From JAAUTT01 sp963846585 (lineage in GTDB: Bacteria; Bacteroidota; Bacteroidia; Bacteroidales; JAAUTT01), in the NCBI GenBank assembly GCA_963846585.1, contig CAWJWO010000018.1:567596-631595 (forward strand): DNA of 64,000 nucleotides, read 5' to 3'. A model generated the notes under the pieces. The model was not told the origin of the DNA. It did no database searches and was given only the letters and a program-made list of their open reading frames with translations. How positions within the stretch are numbered: the first letter of the stretch is position 1; each line of letters starts with the position of its first letter. Both the position numbers and the translations under genes were made by a program. This document shows, in pieces, positions 25,476 through 33,253 of the stretch.

Positions 25476-25721
25476 ATGGATGCAATTAAACAAATAGTTC
25501 GGGTAAAGGATGATAAAATTACAGTCCATCTTAATCCGGAAATGAATAACATGAAGGTTGAAGTTATCATTTTACCAATTCTTCCAAAAAAAGCTTATAA
25601 AGCTGAAAAATTAATTGGCTTAAAAGATTTACAAACTATAAGTATTTGGTCTGATAATTATATTAAAGCAATGGAGGAAGCTTCCAAAAAATTTAGTCTA
25701 TGGACAATTCAAAACTTTTAG
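25476..25721 (+). CDS. Putative antitoxin (toxin partner truncated)
   Basis: The 81-aa protein (IVRVKDDKITVHLNPEMNN, KVEVIILPI near the N-terminus; a helical SIWSDNYIKAMEEASKKFS tail) resembles small antitoxins that precede PIN toxins. The following ATG (25700) overlaps its 3' end and starts a PIN fragment, which supports a TA pair. I do not recognise the family by name. Confidence 0.65.
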   Translation: MDAIKQIVRVKDDKITVHLNPEMNNMKVEVIILPILPKKAYKAEKLIGLKDLQTISIWSDNYIKAMEEASKKFSLWTIQNF

Positions 25722-25789
25722 TTGACACTTCAATTATTATAGATCATTTTCGAAAGAAAGATAAAAAAGGGGACAATCAAGAATATTAA
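25700..25789 (+). pseudogene. Truncated PIN-domain toxin
   Basis: Only 29 codons remain: LLVDTSIIIDHFRKKDK, the first strand and aspartate of a VapC-type PIN domain, then GDNQEY and a stop. The start overlaps the antitoxin gene by 22 bp as in a working TA operon, but the catalytic centre and the rest of the domain are missing. Confidence 0.75.
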
Positions 25790-25808
25790 CAAGTAATATT
25801 ATTTTACA

Positions 25809-26039
25809 ATGAAATTAAATGCTAATAATAATTATATTGATGTTTCTGCATTGCCTAGGGGTGCCCGAAAGGAATTGTGGGATTTCTATGCATTCTTAAA
25901 AACAAAATATAGTGAAAATAACAGATCACAAATTAAAAATCATATCATAACTAAATCCAGATTTGATAGTTTTCTTTCTACGCCGATAAAAATAAATGGA
26001 TTTACAATGTTAGATCGTGAAGAAAGAAACAAACGATAG
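25809..26039 (+). CDS. Putative VapB-like antitoxin
   Basis: The 76-aa protein (YIDVSALPRGARKELWDFYAFL) is followed, with a 23-bp overlap, by a PIN toxin gene. The ending segment KINGFTMLDREERNKR is typical of the toxin-binding tails of small antitoxins. Family assignment is by context. Confidence 0.7.
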   Translation: MKLNANNNYIDVSALPRGARKELWDFYAFLKTKYSENNRSQIKNHIITKSRFDSFLSTPIKINGFTMLDREERNKR

Positions 26040-26463
26040 GTCATTTATTGATACCAATATACTGGTCTATGCTAAACTAGTAAATTCTGATGTTGAAAAG
26101 CATCAAACAGCAAAAGAATTTCTAAATGGTTTATCAGGTAAAATTTTCTTAAGTACTCAGGTATTAAATGAATATTATACCGTATTATTAAGAAATAAAG
26201 TCGAAGACATTATTATTCAAGATTCTGTCAAATCTATTCTGAATGAAGTAATCCTCGAAACAATACAACTAAATACAATTTTATTATCCTGGGAGATTCG
26301 AAATAATTACAAATATAGCTACTACGACTGTTTAATAGTTGCATCTGCATTATTAGCTAACTGTAGAATTCTTTATACAGAAGATACGCAACATAACCAA
26401 TTAATTAATTCTAAACTAAAAATATTAAACCCATTTATTTCTGTTTCTGATAAATTAAAATAA
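26017..26463 (+). CDS. PIN-domain toxin (VapC-like)
   Basis: The 148-aa protein has SFIDTNILVYA with the first PIN aspartate, STQVLNEYYTVL with the conserved glutamate, and YYDCLIVASAL with the central aspartate. LYTEDTQHNQ carries the C-terminal acidic pair. It is complete and overlaps the antitoxin gene by 23 bp. VapC proteins cleave tRNA or rRNA; the target here is unknown. A GATTGGCGATTTCAGATT array follows the stop. Confidence 0.88.
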   Translation: MKKETNDRSFIDTNILVYAKLVNSDVEKHQTAKEFLNGLSGKIFLSTQVLNEYYTVLLRNKVEDIIIQDSVKSILNEVILETIQLNTILLSWEIRNNYKYSYYDCLIVASALLANCRILYTEDTQHNQLINSKLKILNPFISVSDKLK

Positions 26464-26653
26464 AAAAATATTTAATGTACTAAGATCCCATATTTACTTT
26501 TGGTGATTGGCGATTTCAGATTCACGATTGGTGATTACTTACCTTGCAAATAGAATAAAATGAGATTAAATTATTACTATTAATTACTAACTTCATTTTG
26601 TAATTAATTCAGATACATAAAATTCAATTCTAAAATCGAAAATCCTTTTTCTC

Positions 26654-27010
26654 TTGACCAAAGAACAACTTCAATCCCGTCTTATTGATTTTGCTGTAAT
26701 GATTGTGGATATTTGTAAAACAATTAAAAAAGATGCAACAGGAAATGCTATTGTTAACCAAATAGTTCGCTCAGGTATTTCGCCTGCCCTAAATTATGGA
26801 GAAGCGATTGGTGCGGAATCAACAAAAGATTTTATCCATAAAATGCAAATCGTTCATAAAGAATTACGGGAAACTTGGGTTGCTCTTTTGATAATAAAAA
26901 AAGCTAAACTTAATAATAATGAAAGTGTTGTTGATGAATGTATTGATGAATGTAATCAACTCATAAGCATATTTGTAAAAAGTATTAGTACTAATAAAAA
27001 AAAGATTTGA
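26654..27010 (+). CDS. Four-helix bundle protein (23S rRNA intervening-sequence family)
   Basis: The 118-aa helical protein (RLIDFAVMIVDICKTI, QIVRSGISPALNYGEAIGAES, FIHKMQIVHKELRETWVALL) matches the family that forms stable pentameric four-helix bundles and was first seen in rRNA intervening sequences. No rRNA is near. It starts with TTG directly after an AAATCCTTTTTCTC array tail, the same junction that precedes gene heads elsewhere in the island. The native start may therefore have been replaced. Function is unknown. Confidence 0.83.
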   Translation: MTKEQLQSRLIDFAVMIVDICKTIKKDATGNAIVNQIVRSGISPALNYGEAIGAESTKDFIHKMQIVHKELRETWVALLIIKKAKLNNNESVVDECIDECNQLISIFVKSISTNKKKI

Positions 27011-27221
27011 GATTCCAGAAGAATTGTTGATTTAAGATTCTAGATTTGAGATTTAAGATTCTAGATTCTAGATTCTAGATTTGAGATTTAAGACAAAAGA
27101 TTTAAGATTCTAGATTCTAGATTCTAGATTTAAGATTTGGGTAATCCGATTGAACAAATCTTAAATCTAGATTCTCAAATCTTAAATCATTTTCGATTCT
27201 TAAATCTTAAATCCTTTTTGA
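27011..27221. repeat. Palindromic AGATTCTAGATT array with conserved-loop hairpin, copy 1
   Basis: Left half: GATTTAAGATTCTAGATT units. Right half: AATCTTAAATCTAGATTC units, in inverted orientation. At the centre, 27119-27139 pairs with 27155-27175 (one mismatch in 21) around the loop GGTAATCCGATTGAA (27140-27154). The array ends with TTAAATCCTTTTTGA just before MBOAT head copy 2. Confidence 0.85.
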
Positions 27222-27332
27222 ATGTTCTTCAATTCCCTGCAATTTGCAGTTTTCTTTATAGTTGTTACAACGCTGTATTTTGCAATACCACACAAATTCC
27301 TGTGGGCATTGCTTTTAGCAACATGGAATTAA
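27222..27332 (+). pseudogene. MBOAT acyltransferase 5' head, copy 2
   Basis: ATG start with MFFNSLQFAVFF, LYFAIPHKF and WALLLA; the match to the other copies ends at GCTTTTAGCAA, after which CATGGAATTAAACCCC begins and gives an early stop (TWN*). The breakpoint is identical in copy 6 and equivalent in copies 3 and 5. Confidence 0.75.
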
Positions 27333-27350
27333 ACCCCTGCTATTTAAAAT

Positions 27351-28754
27351 ATGAACATTAACTTATTACAACTAATTGAAAATGGCGAAGGTGTTTCAGT
27401 TGAGTTTAAGAAAGCTGGAAATAAGCTTCCCGAAACACTTTTTGATACAATATGTGCTTTTCTCAACCGCAATGGAGGAATCATTTTATTAGGCGTTTCG
27501 GATAATAAAATGATTGATGGTATCTATCCGGATGTAGCCGATTTGATGTGTAAAGACATTGCTAATTTGAGTAATAATCCGCAAAAATTATTCCCTTCTT
27601 TTTTGCTGGAATCAAAAGTGATTGAATACCAGGGCAAGTTGCTTATTTATGTTTTTGTTCCGGCATCGTCGCAGGTACACCGATGCAATGGCAAGGTTTT
27701 CGATCGCAGTGCTGATGGAGATTTTGAATTAAAAAACGATGAGCAAATTAGAAATCTTTATATTCGAAAAAACACGCTTTATTCTGAAAATACAATTTAT
27801 CCGTTTCTTTTAGAAACCGATTTTGTTACTGGTTTATTGGACAGAGTCCGGCGAATTATTAAAATAAACCGGCCGGACCATCCTTGGAACGAATTGTCCG
27901 ATAATGATTTTTTCAAAACGGCCGGATTGTACCGACGCGATTTAGCGACCGGTGACCAGGGCTTTACTTTGGCTTCTTTGCTGTTATTTGGGAAAGAGGA
28001 AGTTATTATTAGTGCAATTCCGCATTATAAAATTGATGCCCTTGTTCGCAGAGTAGATATGGACAGATATGACGATCGCGAAATTATCCGATGTAATCTA
28101 ATAGAAGCGTATGACAAACTTATGGAATTTGTAACAAAACATCTTCCTGACAAATTTTATATGCAAGGCGACCAGCGTATTTCATTACGTGAAAAGATTT
28201 TTCGCGAAATTGTAGCCAATATGATTATTCACCGTGAATATATCAATGCCTTTCCTGCTACATTTATTATTTATAACAATAGGGTAGAAACAAAAAATGC
28301 AAACAGACCACATATTTACGGGCAATTACTACCTGACACTTTTCAATCATTCCCTAAGAACCCTCATTTGGCCCAACTGTTTACCCAAATGGGACGCTCT
28401 GAGGAGCTTGGTACTGGTCTTCGTAATGTGTATAAATATTCAAAAGTATATTCTGGTAGCGACAAAATTATTTTCCTTGAAGAAGATATTTTTATAGTTA
28501 ATGTACCATTGGCAATAAATATAGAAGATAATTTAGAAAATGTCACTGAAAATGTCACTGAAAATGTCACTGAAAATAGAATTTATTTTATTATTAACGA
28601 AATAAAATTAAATAGCCTTGTTTCGATTGATCAGCTTAGCACTAAGTTAAATGTCACCAGACGAACAATAGTCAGGGATATTGAAAAATTAAAAAATCAA
28701 AATATTATTAGACGCATCGGTCCCGACAAAGGCGGACACTGGGAGATTTTATAA
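27351..28754 (+). CDS. AlbA_2/Schlafen-type ATP-binding transcriptional regulator, copy 1
   Basis: The 467-aa protein has an N-terminal AlbA_2 domain (VEFKKAG at ~16, FLNRNGGIILLGVSDN at ~38). A central region carries REIVANMIIHREY and MGRSEELGTGLRNVYKYS, typical of the C-terminal ATP-binding part of this family. After a linker of three N-V-T-E-N units comes a C-terminal winged helix (TKLNVTRRTIVRDIEKLKNQ, IIRRIGPDKGGHWEIL). Family members are poorly characterised and occur in defence and mobile regions. A near-identical copy lies at 36604-38007. There is no adjacent partner gene. Confidence 0.85.
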   Translation: MNINLLQLIENGEGVSVEFKKAGNKLPETLFDTICAFLNRNGGIILLGVSDNKMIDGIYPDVADLMCKDIANLSNNPQKLFPSFLLESKVIEYQGKLLIYVFVPASSQVHRCNGKVFDRSADGDFELKNDEQIRNLYIRKNTLYSENTIYPFLLETDFVTGLLDRVRRIIKINRPDHPWNELSDNDFFKTAGLYRRDLATGDQGFTLASLLLFGKEEVIISAIPHYKIDALVRRVDMDRYDDREIIRCNLIEAYDKLMEFVTKHLPDKFYMQGDQRISLREKIFREIVANMIIHREYINAFPATFIIYNNRVETKNANRPHIYGQLLPDTFQSFPKNPHLAQLFTQMGRSEELGTGLRNVYKYSKVYSGSDKIIFLEEDIFIVNVPLAINIEDNLENVTENVTENVTENRIYFIINEIKLNSLVSIDQLSTKLNVTRRTIVRDIEKLKNQNIIRRIGPDKGGHWEIL

Positions 28755-28966
28755 AGATTCGCGATGGGTGATTGTCGATTGGCGATTTAAGATTCTAGAA
28801 GAAATGTTGATTTAAGATTCCAGATTCTAGATTTAAGACAAAAGATTTAAGATTCTAGATTCTAGATTCTAGATTTAAGATTTGGGTAATCCGATTGAAC
28901 AAATCTTAAATCTAGATTCTCAAATCTTAAATCATTTTCGATTCTTAAATCTTAAATCCTTTTTGA
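28755..28966. repeat. Palindromic AGATTCTAGATT array with conserved-loop hairpin, copy 2
   Basis: It begins with GATTCGCGATGGGTGATT, continues with TTAAGATTCTAGATTC units, and centres on AAGATTTG (28877-28884), loop GGTAATCCGATTGAA (28885-28899) and CAAATCTT (28900-28907). It is almost the same as copy 1 and ends directly at MBOAT head copy 3. Confidence 0.85.
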
Positions 28967-29089
28967 ATGTTCTTCAATTCCCTGCAATTTGCAGTTTTCT
29001 TTATAGCAGTTACAATGCTGTATTTTGCAATACCGCACAAATTCCGGTGGGCATTGCTTTTAGCAAAGGAGTTTGACATCGTATCGTAA
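28967..29089 (+). pseudogene. MBOAT acyltransferase 5' head, copy 3
   Basis: ATG start, MFFNSLQFAVFF, YFAIPHKFRWALLLA, then the match ends at GCTTTTAGCAA and the frame runs into KEFDIVS and a stop. The sequence after the break (CATCGTAATTATAAAACTTA) is shared with the one after copy 5 although a different TA module follows. Confidence 0.75.
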
Positions 29090-29117
29090 TTATAAAACTT
29101 ATTAGCTTAGAAATATT

Positions 29118-29125
29118 TATATTTG
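29118..29125 (+). promoter_or_regulatory. -7 box (TATATTTG) upstream of the MNT/HEPN pair
   Basis: TATATTTG matches TAnnTTTG. It lies in a leader (TTATTAG-TTAGAAAT) that is also present before the TA module at 34895, where the box is TATTTTTG. It is 85 nt from ATG 29211, further than in the other modules. Confidence 0.45.
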
Positions 29126-29210
29126 ATTAATGAAATTAATACAATTTAAAAAAAGAAACATTAATTAAAATATTTATCTAATATTTTGGTATTTGCACAT
29201 TACTTTAAAT

Positions 29211-29534
29211 ATGAAAAGTGAAATAAAAAAAATTACACAACAGGTTACACAGTTAATTGCTGAAGGTATTCAGCCTAAACAAATTTTTTTGTTTGGATCA
29301 TATGCTACAGGTAATGAAAAACAAGACAGCGATTTGGATATTTTTGTTGTTACTGATTTACAAAACAGCAAAAAAATTGAAATAACCCAAAAAGTACGTC
29401 GTCTGCTTATCAGAAAAATTTTAATGCCTGTTGATATAATTGTATGTGATACTAAAGATTTTGAAAACAAGAAAAATAACCGGACCACTCTTGAATATAT
29501 TATTGCAACTGAAGGCATAAAGTTATATGGGTAA
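29211..29534 (+). CDS. MNT-domain nucleotidyltransferase (antitoxin of HEPN/MNT pair)
   Basis: The protein carries LFGSYATGNEKQDSDLDIFVV, seen here as G-S-x9-D-x-D, the catalytic signature of minimal nucleotidyltransferases. In MntA/HepT systems this enzyme AMPylates the HEPN toxin and neutralises it. The start was set at ATG 29211 (107 aa); an in-frame TTG at 29193 would add six residues. It overlaps the HEPN gene by 8 bp. Confidence 0.87.
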   Translation: MKSEIKKITQQVTQLIAEGIQPKQIFLFGSYATGNEKQDSDLDIFVVTDLQNSKKIEITQKVRRLLIRKILMPVDIIVCDTKDFENKKNNRTTLEYIIATEGIKLYG

Positions 29535-29922
29535 TAATGAAAACAATATTTGGTTTGAATTTGCATTGAATGATTTAGAGGCAGCAACAATTTTATCAAA
29601 ACATCATAATCCAAAAGTTGAGATTGTATGCTATCACTGTCAGCAATGTGCTGAGAAAATGCTAAAAGGGTATATTGCTGAAAATAATGGGAAACTTATT
29701 AAATCCCACGATTTGGTTGTTCTATGTGATGCATGTATAAATTATGACCCAGAGTTCGATTTGTTACTTGAAACTTGCAGTGATTTGACAATTTATGCAT
29801 CTGAAATTCGATACCCTAACACGTTAGAAATAGATGAATACCAAATGAACAAAGCGATTAATGATGCTAATAAAATCAAGGATTTCGTACAAAAGAAAAT
29901 TTTAAAGAATCTTAAACACTAA
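29527..29922 (+). CDS. HEPN-domain protein (toxin of HEPN/MNT pair)
   Basis: The 131-aa helical protein (WFEFALNDLEAATIL, CYHCQQCAEKMLKGYI, KSHDLVVLCDAC, ASEIRYPNTLEIDEYQ) fits the HEPN family, many of which are RNases. The pairing with an overlapping upstream MNT gene is the standard HEPN/MNT TA arrangement. I do not see a clear R-x4-6-H active site, so its RNase competence is uncertain. Confidence 0.86.
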   Translation: MGNNENNIWFEFALNDLEAATILSKHHNPKVEIVCYHCQQCAEKMLKGYIAENNGKLIKSHDLVVLCDACINYDPEFDLLLETCSDLTIYASEIRYPNTLEIDEYQMNKAINDANKIKDFVQKKILKNLKH

Positions 29923-30511
29923 TACACAAATGTGAAACGCGATTGGCGATTGGCGAAAAGTGATTGGCGATTGGCGAAAAGTGATTGGCGATTGGCGAAA
30001 AGTGATTGGCGATTTCAGATTGGCGATTTAAATATTCCAATAATCCGGAATTTAAAATAATTGCTGATTTAATCAATAATTCATTAAATAATATATTTCA
30101 AGTAGAAAAATTCTAATAATAGATTTATTTCTTCATTTCTTTTTGCGCACAAAAAGAAACGGAAGCAAAGACCCTTCGACTTCGCTCAGGGACCAATGCT
30201 TGGCCGCGGAAACGCGCTCCGGCTGCGCCTTCGCTTGAACGGCCCGCAGCCAGAATGGAATTAAACCCCTACCCCTAAAGGGGATAATTGGATTATAAAT
30301 AATTGGGAAATTTTTAATTTAAGAGTTAAAATAATTCTTTTTAAGAAATGATACTATAGTAAGAAAAGGAACGCCTTAGAGAAAATGCGACTTTCTGCCA
30401 GCACTTTATCGACAGCGGTGACCTTTTCTGCATACTCTTTTGTGTCGAAGGCAAAAGAGTATGTGGGGCTTGGGGCAAAGCCCCATGAATTTTTGTTAAT
30501 AAATTTAATTC
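29923..30511. repeat. Gene-free stretch with arrays and palindromic elements
   Basis: 29938-30020 is a GATTGGCGATTGGCGAAAAGT array. 30130-30160 is a TTCATTTCTTTTTGCGCAC palindrome, and 30172-30191 is CCCTTCGACTTCGCTCAGGG. 30225-30300 holds GGAATTAAACCCCTACCCC. 30320-30485 (TTCTTTTTAAGAAAT... to GGGGCAAAGCCCCATG) recurs, with an inserted segment, at 35757-36003. No real gene is seen. Confidence 0.75.
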
Positions 30512-30517
30512 ATGATT

Positions 30518-30733
30518 ATGAAAAAAATTAAATATGTGATTTACAAGGAAGGCAAATATTATGTTTCTCAATGTTTGAATGTTGATATATCAAGTTTTGG
30601 AAAAACAATTGACGAAGCTAGTGCTAATTTAAAAGAAGCTTTACAATTGTATTTTGAAGATTATGATAATAACAACAATTATTTATCTATTTCAGAAGCT
30701 TTAATTGGGGAAACTCAACTTAATATTAGATGA
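30518..30733 (+). CDS. hicB: HicB-like antitoxin
   Basis: The protein (IKYVIYKEGKYYVSQCLNVD, SFGKTIDEASANLKEALQLY) has the partial RNase H-like fold of HicB antitoxins: a beta-strand pair that reads (Y)-V-A-x-C-L, then the EA-NLKEAL helix. The start was taken at ATG 30518 (MKKIKYV); 30512 is also possible. The ATGA overlap (30730-30733) with the HicA gene indicates translational coupling. The antitoxin precedes the toxin. Confidence 0.85.
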   Translation: MKKIKYVIYKEGKYYVSQCLNVDISSFGKTIDEASANLKEALQLYFEDYDNNNNYLSISEALIGETQLNIR

Positions 30734-30930
30734 AACTACCTTCATCCCTAAAAATTATTAATACTCTTATAAAAAATGGCTTCATTTTTATTTCTCAACG
30801 TGGAAGCCATCAAAAATATAGAAAGGATGATAAAACGGTAATTGTCCCTGCAGCAAGGAAAGAAATCCCTTTAGGAACATTTCGTTCAATAACTAGACAA
30901 TCAGGTTTAAATAAAAAGGATTTTGAATAA
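30730..30930 (+). CDS. hicA: HicA toxin (dsRBD-like mRNA interferase)
   Basis: The 66-aa protein has NGFIFISQRGSHQKYRK, including the G-S-H motif with the catalytic histidine, followed by VIVPAARKEIPLGTFRSI. This is a complete HicA. HicA cleaves mRNA and tmRNA; HicB upstream neutralises it. The four-base overlap with hicB supports one operon. Confidence 0.9.
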   Translation: MKLPSSLKIINTLIKNGFIFISQRGSHQKYRKDDKTVIVPAARKEIPLGTFRSITRQSGLNKKDFE

Positions 30931-31019
30931 TTTGTTTTGTCTTAATGAATTAATTTCAATATTCGTAAAAAGTATTGAAACTGCTAATAATAAAATAAAT
31001 GATCATTAAAATACCAAAA

Positions 31020-31120
31020 GAATATCGAACGGCGAACTCCGAATTTCGAATGATGAAGTGAGGGACGGACCCTTCGACTTCGCTCAGGGGCCAGCCCTTC
31101 GACATTCGATATTCATAATT
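31020..31120. repeat. GAATATCGAA...TTCGATATTC inverted-repeat element, copy a (interrupted)
   Basis: The ends GAATATCGAA (31020) and ATTCGATATTC (~31104-31114) are inverted. The interior has CGAATTTCGAATGATGAAGT as in copies b-d, then a CCCTTCGACTTCGCTCAGGG palindrome at 31070-31089, apparently inserted into this copy only. Length is ~95-100 bp. Confidence 0.8.
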
Positions 31121-31172
31121 TGTTATTTTATTGGATTTTAAAATATAATTATGTTTTTAAATTGAATATATA

Positions 31173-31180
31173 TAATTTTG
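31173..31180 (+). promoter_or_regulatory. -7 box (TAATTTTG) of the DUF433 module
   Basis: TAATTTTG matches TAnnTTTG and lies 15 nt before ATG 31196. This argues against the longer frame beginning at TTG 31178, which would start inside the box. Confidence 0.55.
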
Positions 31181-31195
31181 CATATAAAAATATTT

Positions 31196-31423
31196 ATGAG
31201 TCATTTAGAGAGAATTACTATCAGTCCTGAAATTTGCCATGGTAAACCTTGTATTAGAGGAATGAGATGGCCTGTGGAAGTTATCATTGATTTATTTGGA
31301 TCTGGAATGACTATGGATCAAATAATTGAAGACCATGCGGAATTGCAAAAAGAAGATATTTTAGCTTGTTTAAATTTTGTTAAATTATACTTATCTGGCA
31401 GAACAATTAAAGAAGTTGCTTGA
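31196..31423 (+). CDS. DUF433-family antitoxin
   Basis: The protein begins MSHLERITISPEICHGKPCI and has GMTMDQIIEDHAELQKEDILACLNF, the DUF433 helix-turn-helix pattern. DUF433 proteins pair with DUF5615 PIN-like toxins, as here. The TGATG junction at 31421-31425 couples it to the downstream gene. The start was selected from the -7 box position. Confidence 0.9.
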   Translation: MSHLERITISPEICHGKPCIRGMRWPVEVIIDLFGSGMTMDQIIEDHAELQKEDILACLNFVKLYLSGRTIKEVA

Positions 31424-31791
31424 TGAGATTCCTTTGTGATGTCCATATATCCTATAAAATAGTAAACTATTTAAAAGCCAACGGACATGAAACGTTACAT
31501 GTAAATACAATACTTAAGAAATGGTTTACCAAAGATAAGGAAATATCAGATTATGCTGATAATAATGACTTTATCTTAATAACTAAAGATTCAGATTTCA
31601 GACATAGTTTTTTTATTAAAAAATCTCCAAAAAAGCTAATAAAAATAAATCTTGGAAATATCTCAAATATTGATTTAATACAAATATTGAAAGCACTAAT
31701 ACCAGATTTAGAAAAAATCAATTCTTTGCCATATTTTTTAATTGAAATAGATAAAAATTATACTAATATTTTTACTGAAGATAATAATTAA
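31423..31791 (+). CDS. DUF5615 PIN-like toxin
   Basis: The 122-aa protein (MRFLCDVHISYKIVNYLKANGHETLHV, then FILITKDSDFRHSF) shows the first-strand aspartate and the T-K-D-x-D-F motif typical of the DUF5615 PIN-like family. Its start overlaps the DUF433 stop by one base. RNase activity is inferred from the PIN fold and partner. Confidence 0.88.
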   Translation: MRFLCDVHISYKIVNYLKANGHETLHVNTILKKWFTKDKEISDYADNNDFILITKDSDFRHSFFIKKSPKKLIKINLGNISNIDLIQILKALIPDLEKINSLPYFLIEIDKNYTNIFTEDNN

Positions 31792-31827
31792 TTATCCCTT
31801 TTTTTTACTAACAAAAAAATTCCGTAA

Positions 31828-31927
31828 TAATATCGAATAACGAACTCCGAATTTCGAATGATGAAGTGAGGAGCAGAATTCCACCTTCGATATTCATAAT
31901 TCGACATTCGATATTCATAATTCATCG
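31828..31927. repeat. Inverted-repeat element, copy b (upstream of wzt head 1)
   Basis: It runs from AATATCGAATAACGAACTCC through CGAATTTCGAATGATGAAGT to CGACATTCGATATTCATAA, ending at TTCATCGA nine bases before wzt head 1. Copies c (34627-34728) and d (36041-36136) have the same extent and also stop just before a gene head. Confidence 0.82.
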
Positions 31928-31935
31928 ATTTTATC

Positions 31936-32055
31936 ATGAATACAGTAATCAAAGTACAAAACCTCTCCAAACAATACCGCCCCGGAACCATTGGGACCGG
32001 AATGCTGCGCAGTGATTTGCGATTTCAGATTAGCGATTGGCGAATCGCGATTTAA
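31936..32055 (+). pseudogene. wzt 5' head, copy 1
   Basis: ATG-started fragment MNTVIKVQNLSKQYRPGTIG TG-LRSD, matching residues 3-29 of the Wzt ATPase at 39416. The match ends at AGTGATTT; then the frame runs into a GCGATTTCAGATTAGCGATTGG array and a stop. No Walker motifs are present. The three heads all break at this codon. Confidence 0.85.
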
Positions 32056-32265
32056 GATTCTAGATTCTAGATTTGAGATTTAAGATTTGGGTAATCCGAT
32101 TGTACAAATCTTAAATCCAGATTCTTAAATCTAAATTCTAAAATCCTTTTCAATTCTTAAATTGTTTACAAATCTTAAATCCAGATTCTTAATTCTAAAA
32201 TCTTAATTCCTTTTCAATTCTTAAATCTAGATTCTCAAATCTAAAATCATAAATCCTTTTATTCC
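32056..32265. repeat. Palindromic array with conserved-loop hairpin, copy 3
   Basis: AGATTCTAGATTTGAGATTTAAGATTTG (left, quoted in part) and CAAATCTTAAATCC (right) flank the loop GGTAATCCGATTGTA at 32090-32104. Several AAATCC-AGATTCTTAA units follow, ending TAAATCCTTTTATTCC before MBOAT head 4. It links a wzt head to an MBOAT head, as does the array at 36265-36474. Confidence 0.85.
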
Positions 32266-32433
32266 GTGCTCTTCAATTCCCTGCAATTTGGAGTTTTCTT
32301 TATAGTAGTTACAACGCTGTATTTTGCAATACCCCACAAAATGCGGTGGGCATTGCTTTTAGCGGTGAGTTGTTATTCCTACATGGCCTTTATCCCCATT
32401 AATATATTAATAACTGTAACCTTGTCATTATAA
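32266..32433 (+). pseudogene. MBOAT acyltransferase 5' head, copy 4
   Basis: This is the longest head, 55 codons: VLFNSLQFGVFF, LYFAIPHKMRWALLLAVS, CYSYMAFIPINILI, then TVTLSL and stop. The YSYMAF part confirms the MBOAT assignment, since AlgI-type proteins have an A-S-Y-x-F-Y segment here. It is followed by the same PIN cassette junction (CTTGTCATTATAAAG) as copy 1. Confidence 0.78.
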
Positions 32434-32448
32434 AGTCACATATTTAAT

Positions 32449-32601
32449 ATGATTAACATATATCTTGATAAATGTATTTTAAATCGTCCTTTTGACGATC
32501 AAACTTTTGAGAGAATATTTCTTGAAACACAATCATTTCTAATACTATTAAAGAAAATAGAAGAAAATCAAATAATATTAACAACTTCTTTTGCTAAGTA
32601 A
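32449..32601 (+). pseudogene. PIN toxin with internal deletion
   Basis: Fifty codons match the first third of the PIN toxin at 23616 (IYLDKCILNRPFDDQTFERI...). At TTTGCTAA the sequence jumps to the last ~35 bp of that gene (TAACTTTGTATGAAACAATT), removing about 260 bp with the central and C-terminal acidic residues and creating a stop. The downstream partner gene is intact. Confidence 0.85.
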
Positions 32602-32634
32602 TAACTTTGTATGAAACAATTGAATTAATATATT

Positions 32635-32832
32635 ATGCTTAGAACTATTGATCAATTAAAGGAAACAGGATGGAAGGTGCTGGTAAAAGAACTTGGACCT
32701 GCCGAAGCTACCAGATTTTTGTTACAATACCAAAAGGGAGATGGAGATTATTTGGAAATTAGTAAGAAAGCATTTAAAGACATTACTTTAAATAATATTA
32801 TTGATGATTTAAAAAATAAATCAAATACGTAA
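32635..32832 (+). CDS. Putative antitoxin, orphaned (paralogue of 24058-24249)
   Basis: The 65-aa protein is nearly identical to the partner of the PIN toxin at 24058 (TIDQLKETGWKVLVKELGP; few substitutions such as GDGDYLEIS). It remains open although the toxin gene upstream has lost its centre. Retention of the antitoxin-like partner without a toxin is consistent with protection against related modules, including the intact one at 23616. The family is unnamed. Confidence 0.65.
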   Translation: MLRTIDQLKETGWKVLVKELGPAEATRFLLQYQKGDGDYLEISKKAFKDITLNNIIDDLKNKSNT

Positions 32833-32986
32833 AGTCCAGATATCAAATCACAATTCAAATTTCTCAAATCGCAAATCATTCTTTTATTGACATAACGCCC
32901 AAATCGCGATTCGAAAATCTGAAATCCATTTCCCTTTCAAATAATTTTTTTTCCCCCTTTTTGTAAAGGGATAAATTAATTTCAAA

Positions 32987-33253
32987 ATGGAATATATTAT
33001 TTCCAAACATTGTAAGGAACAAATGACATTACGAAATATCCCTGAAAACATTATTGATGCAGTACTTAATTCGTCAAATAATATTATCAGACAAGATGAA
33101 TGTACATTAATTTATCAATCAATATTATCCGACGAACCCCAAAAAAGCTATTTATATCGTATCTTTGTAAACATTTGTAAGCAACCTTATTAAGTAATAA
33201 CAGTTTATAGGACATCAAAAATAAATAAATACCATGAAGATAAAATACGATAA
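32987..33253 (+). pseudogene. DUF4258-type toxin interrupted by an in-frame stop
   Basis: 68 codons (MEYIISKHCKEQMTLRNIPE, ... SYLYRIFVNICKQPY) match the N-terminal part of DUF4258 proteins, RelE/ParE-like partners of DUF2283. TAA at 33191-33193 interrupts the frame, but the same frame continues VITVYRTSKINKYHEDKIR to a stop at 33253, the expected C-terminus. A single base change (for example TTA to TAA) would explain it. The DUF2283 gene overlaps its end. Confidence 0.8.

Noticed and set aside
27137..27361. 74-aa frame across the array and MBOAT head (similar frame at 28882)
   Set aside because: The first part translates the AAATCTAGATTC array; the second is the MBOAT head in another frame. 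No independent protein is supported.
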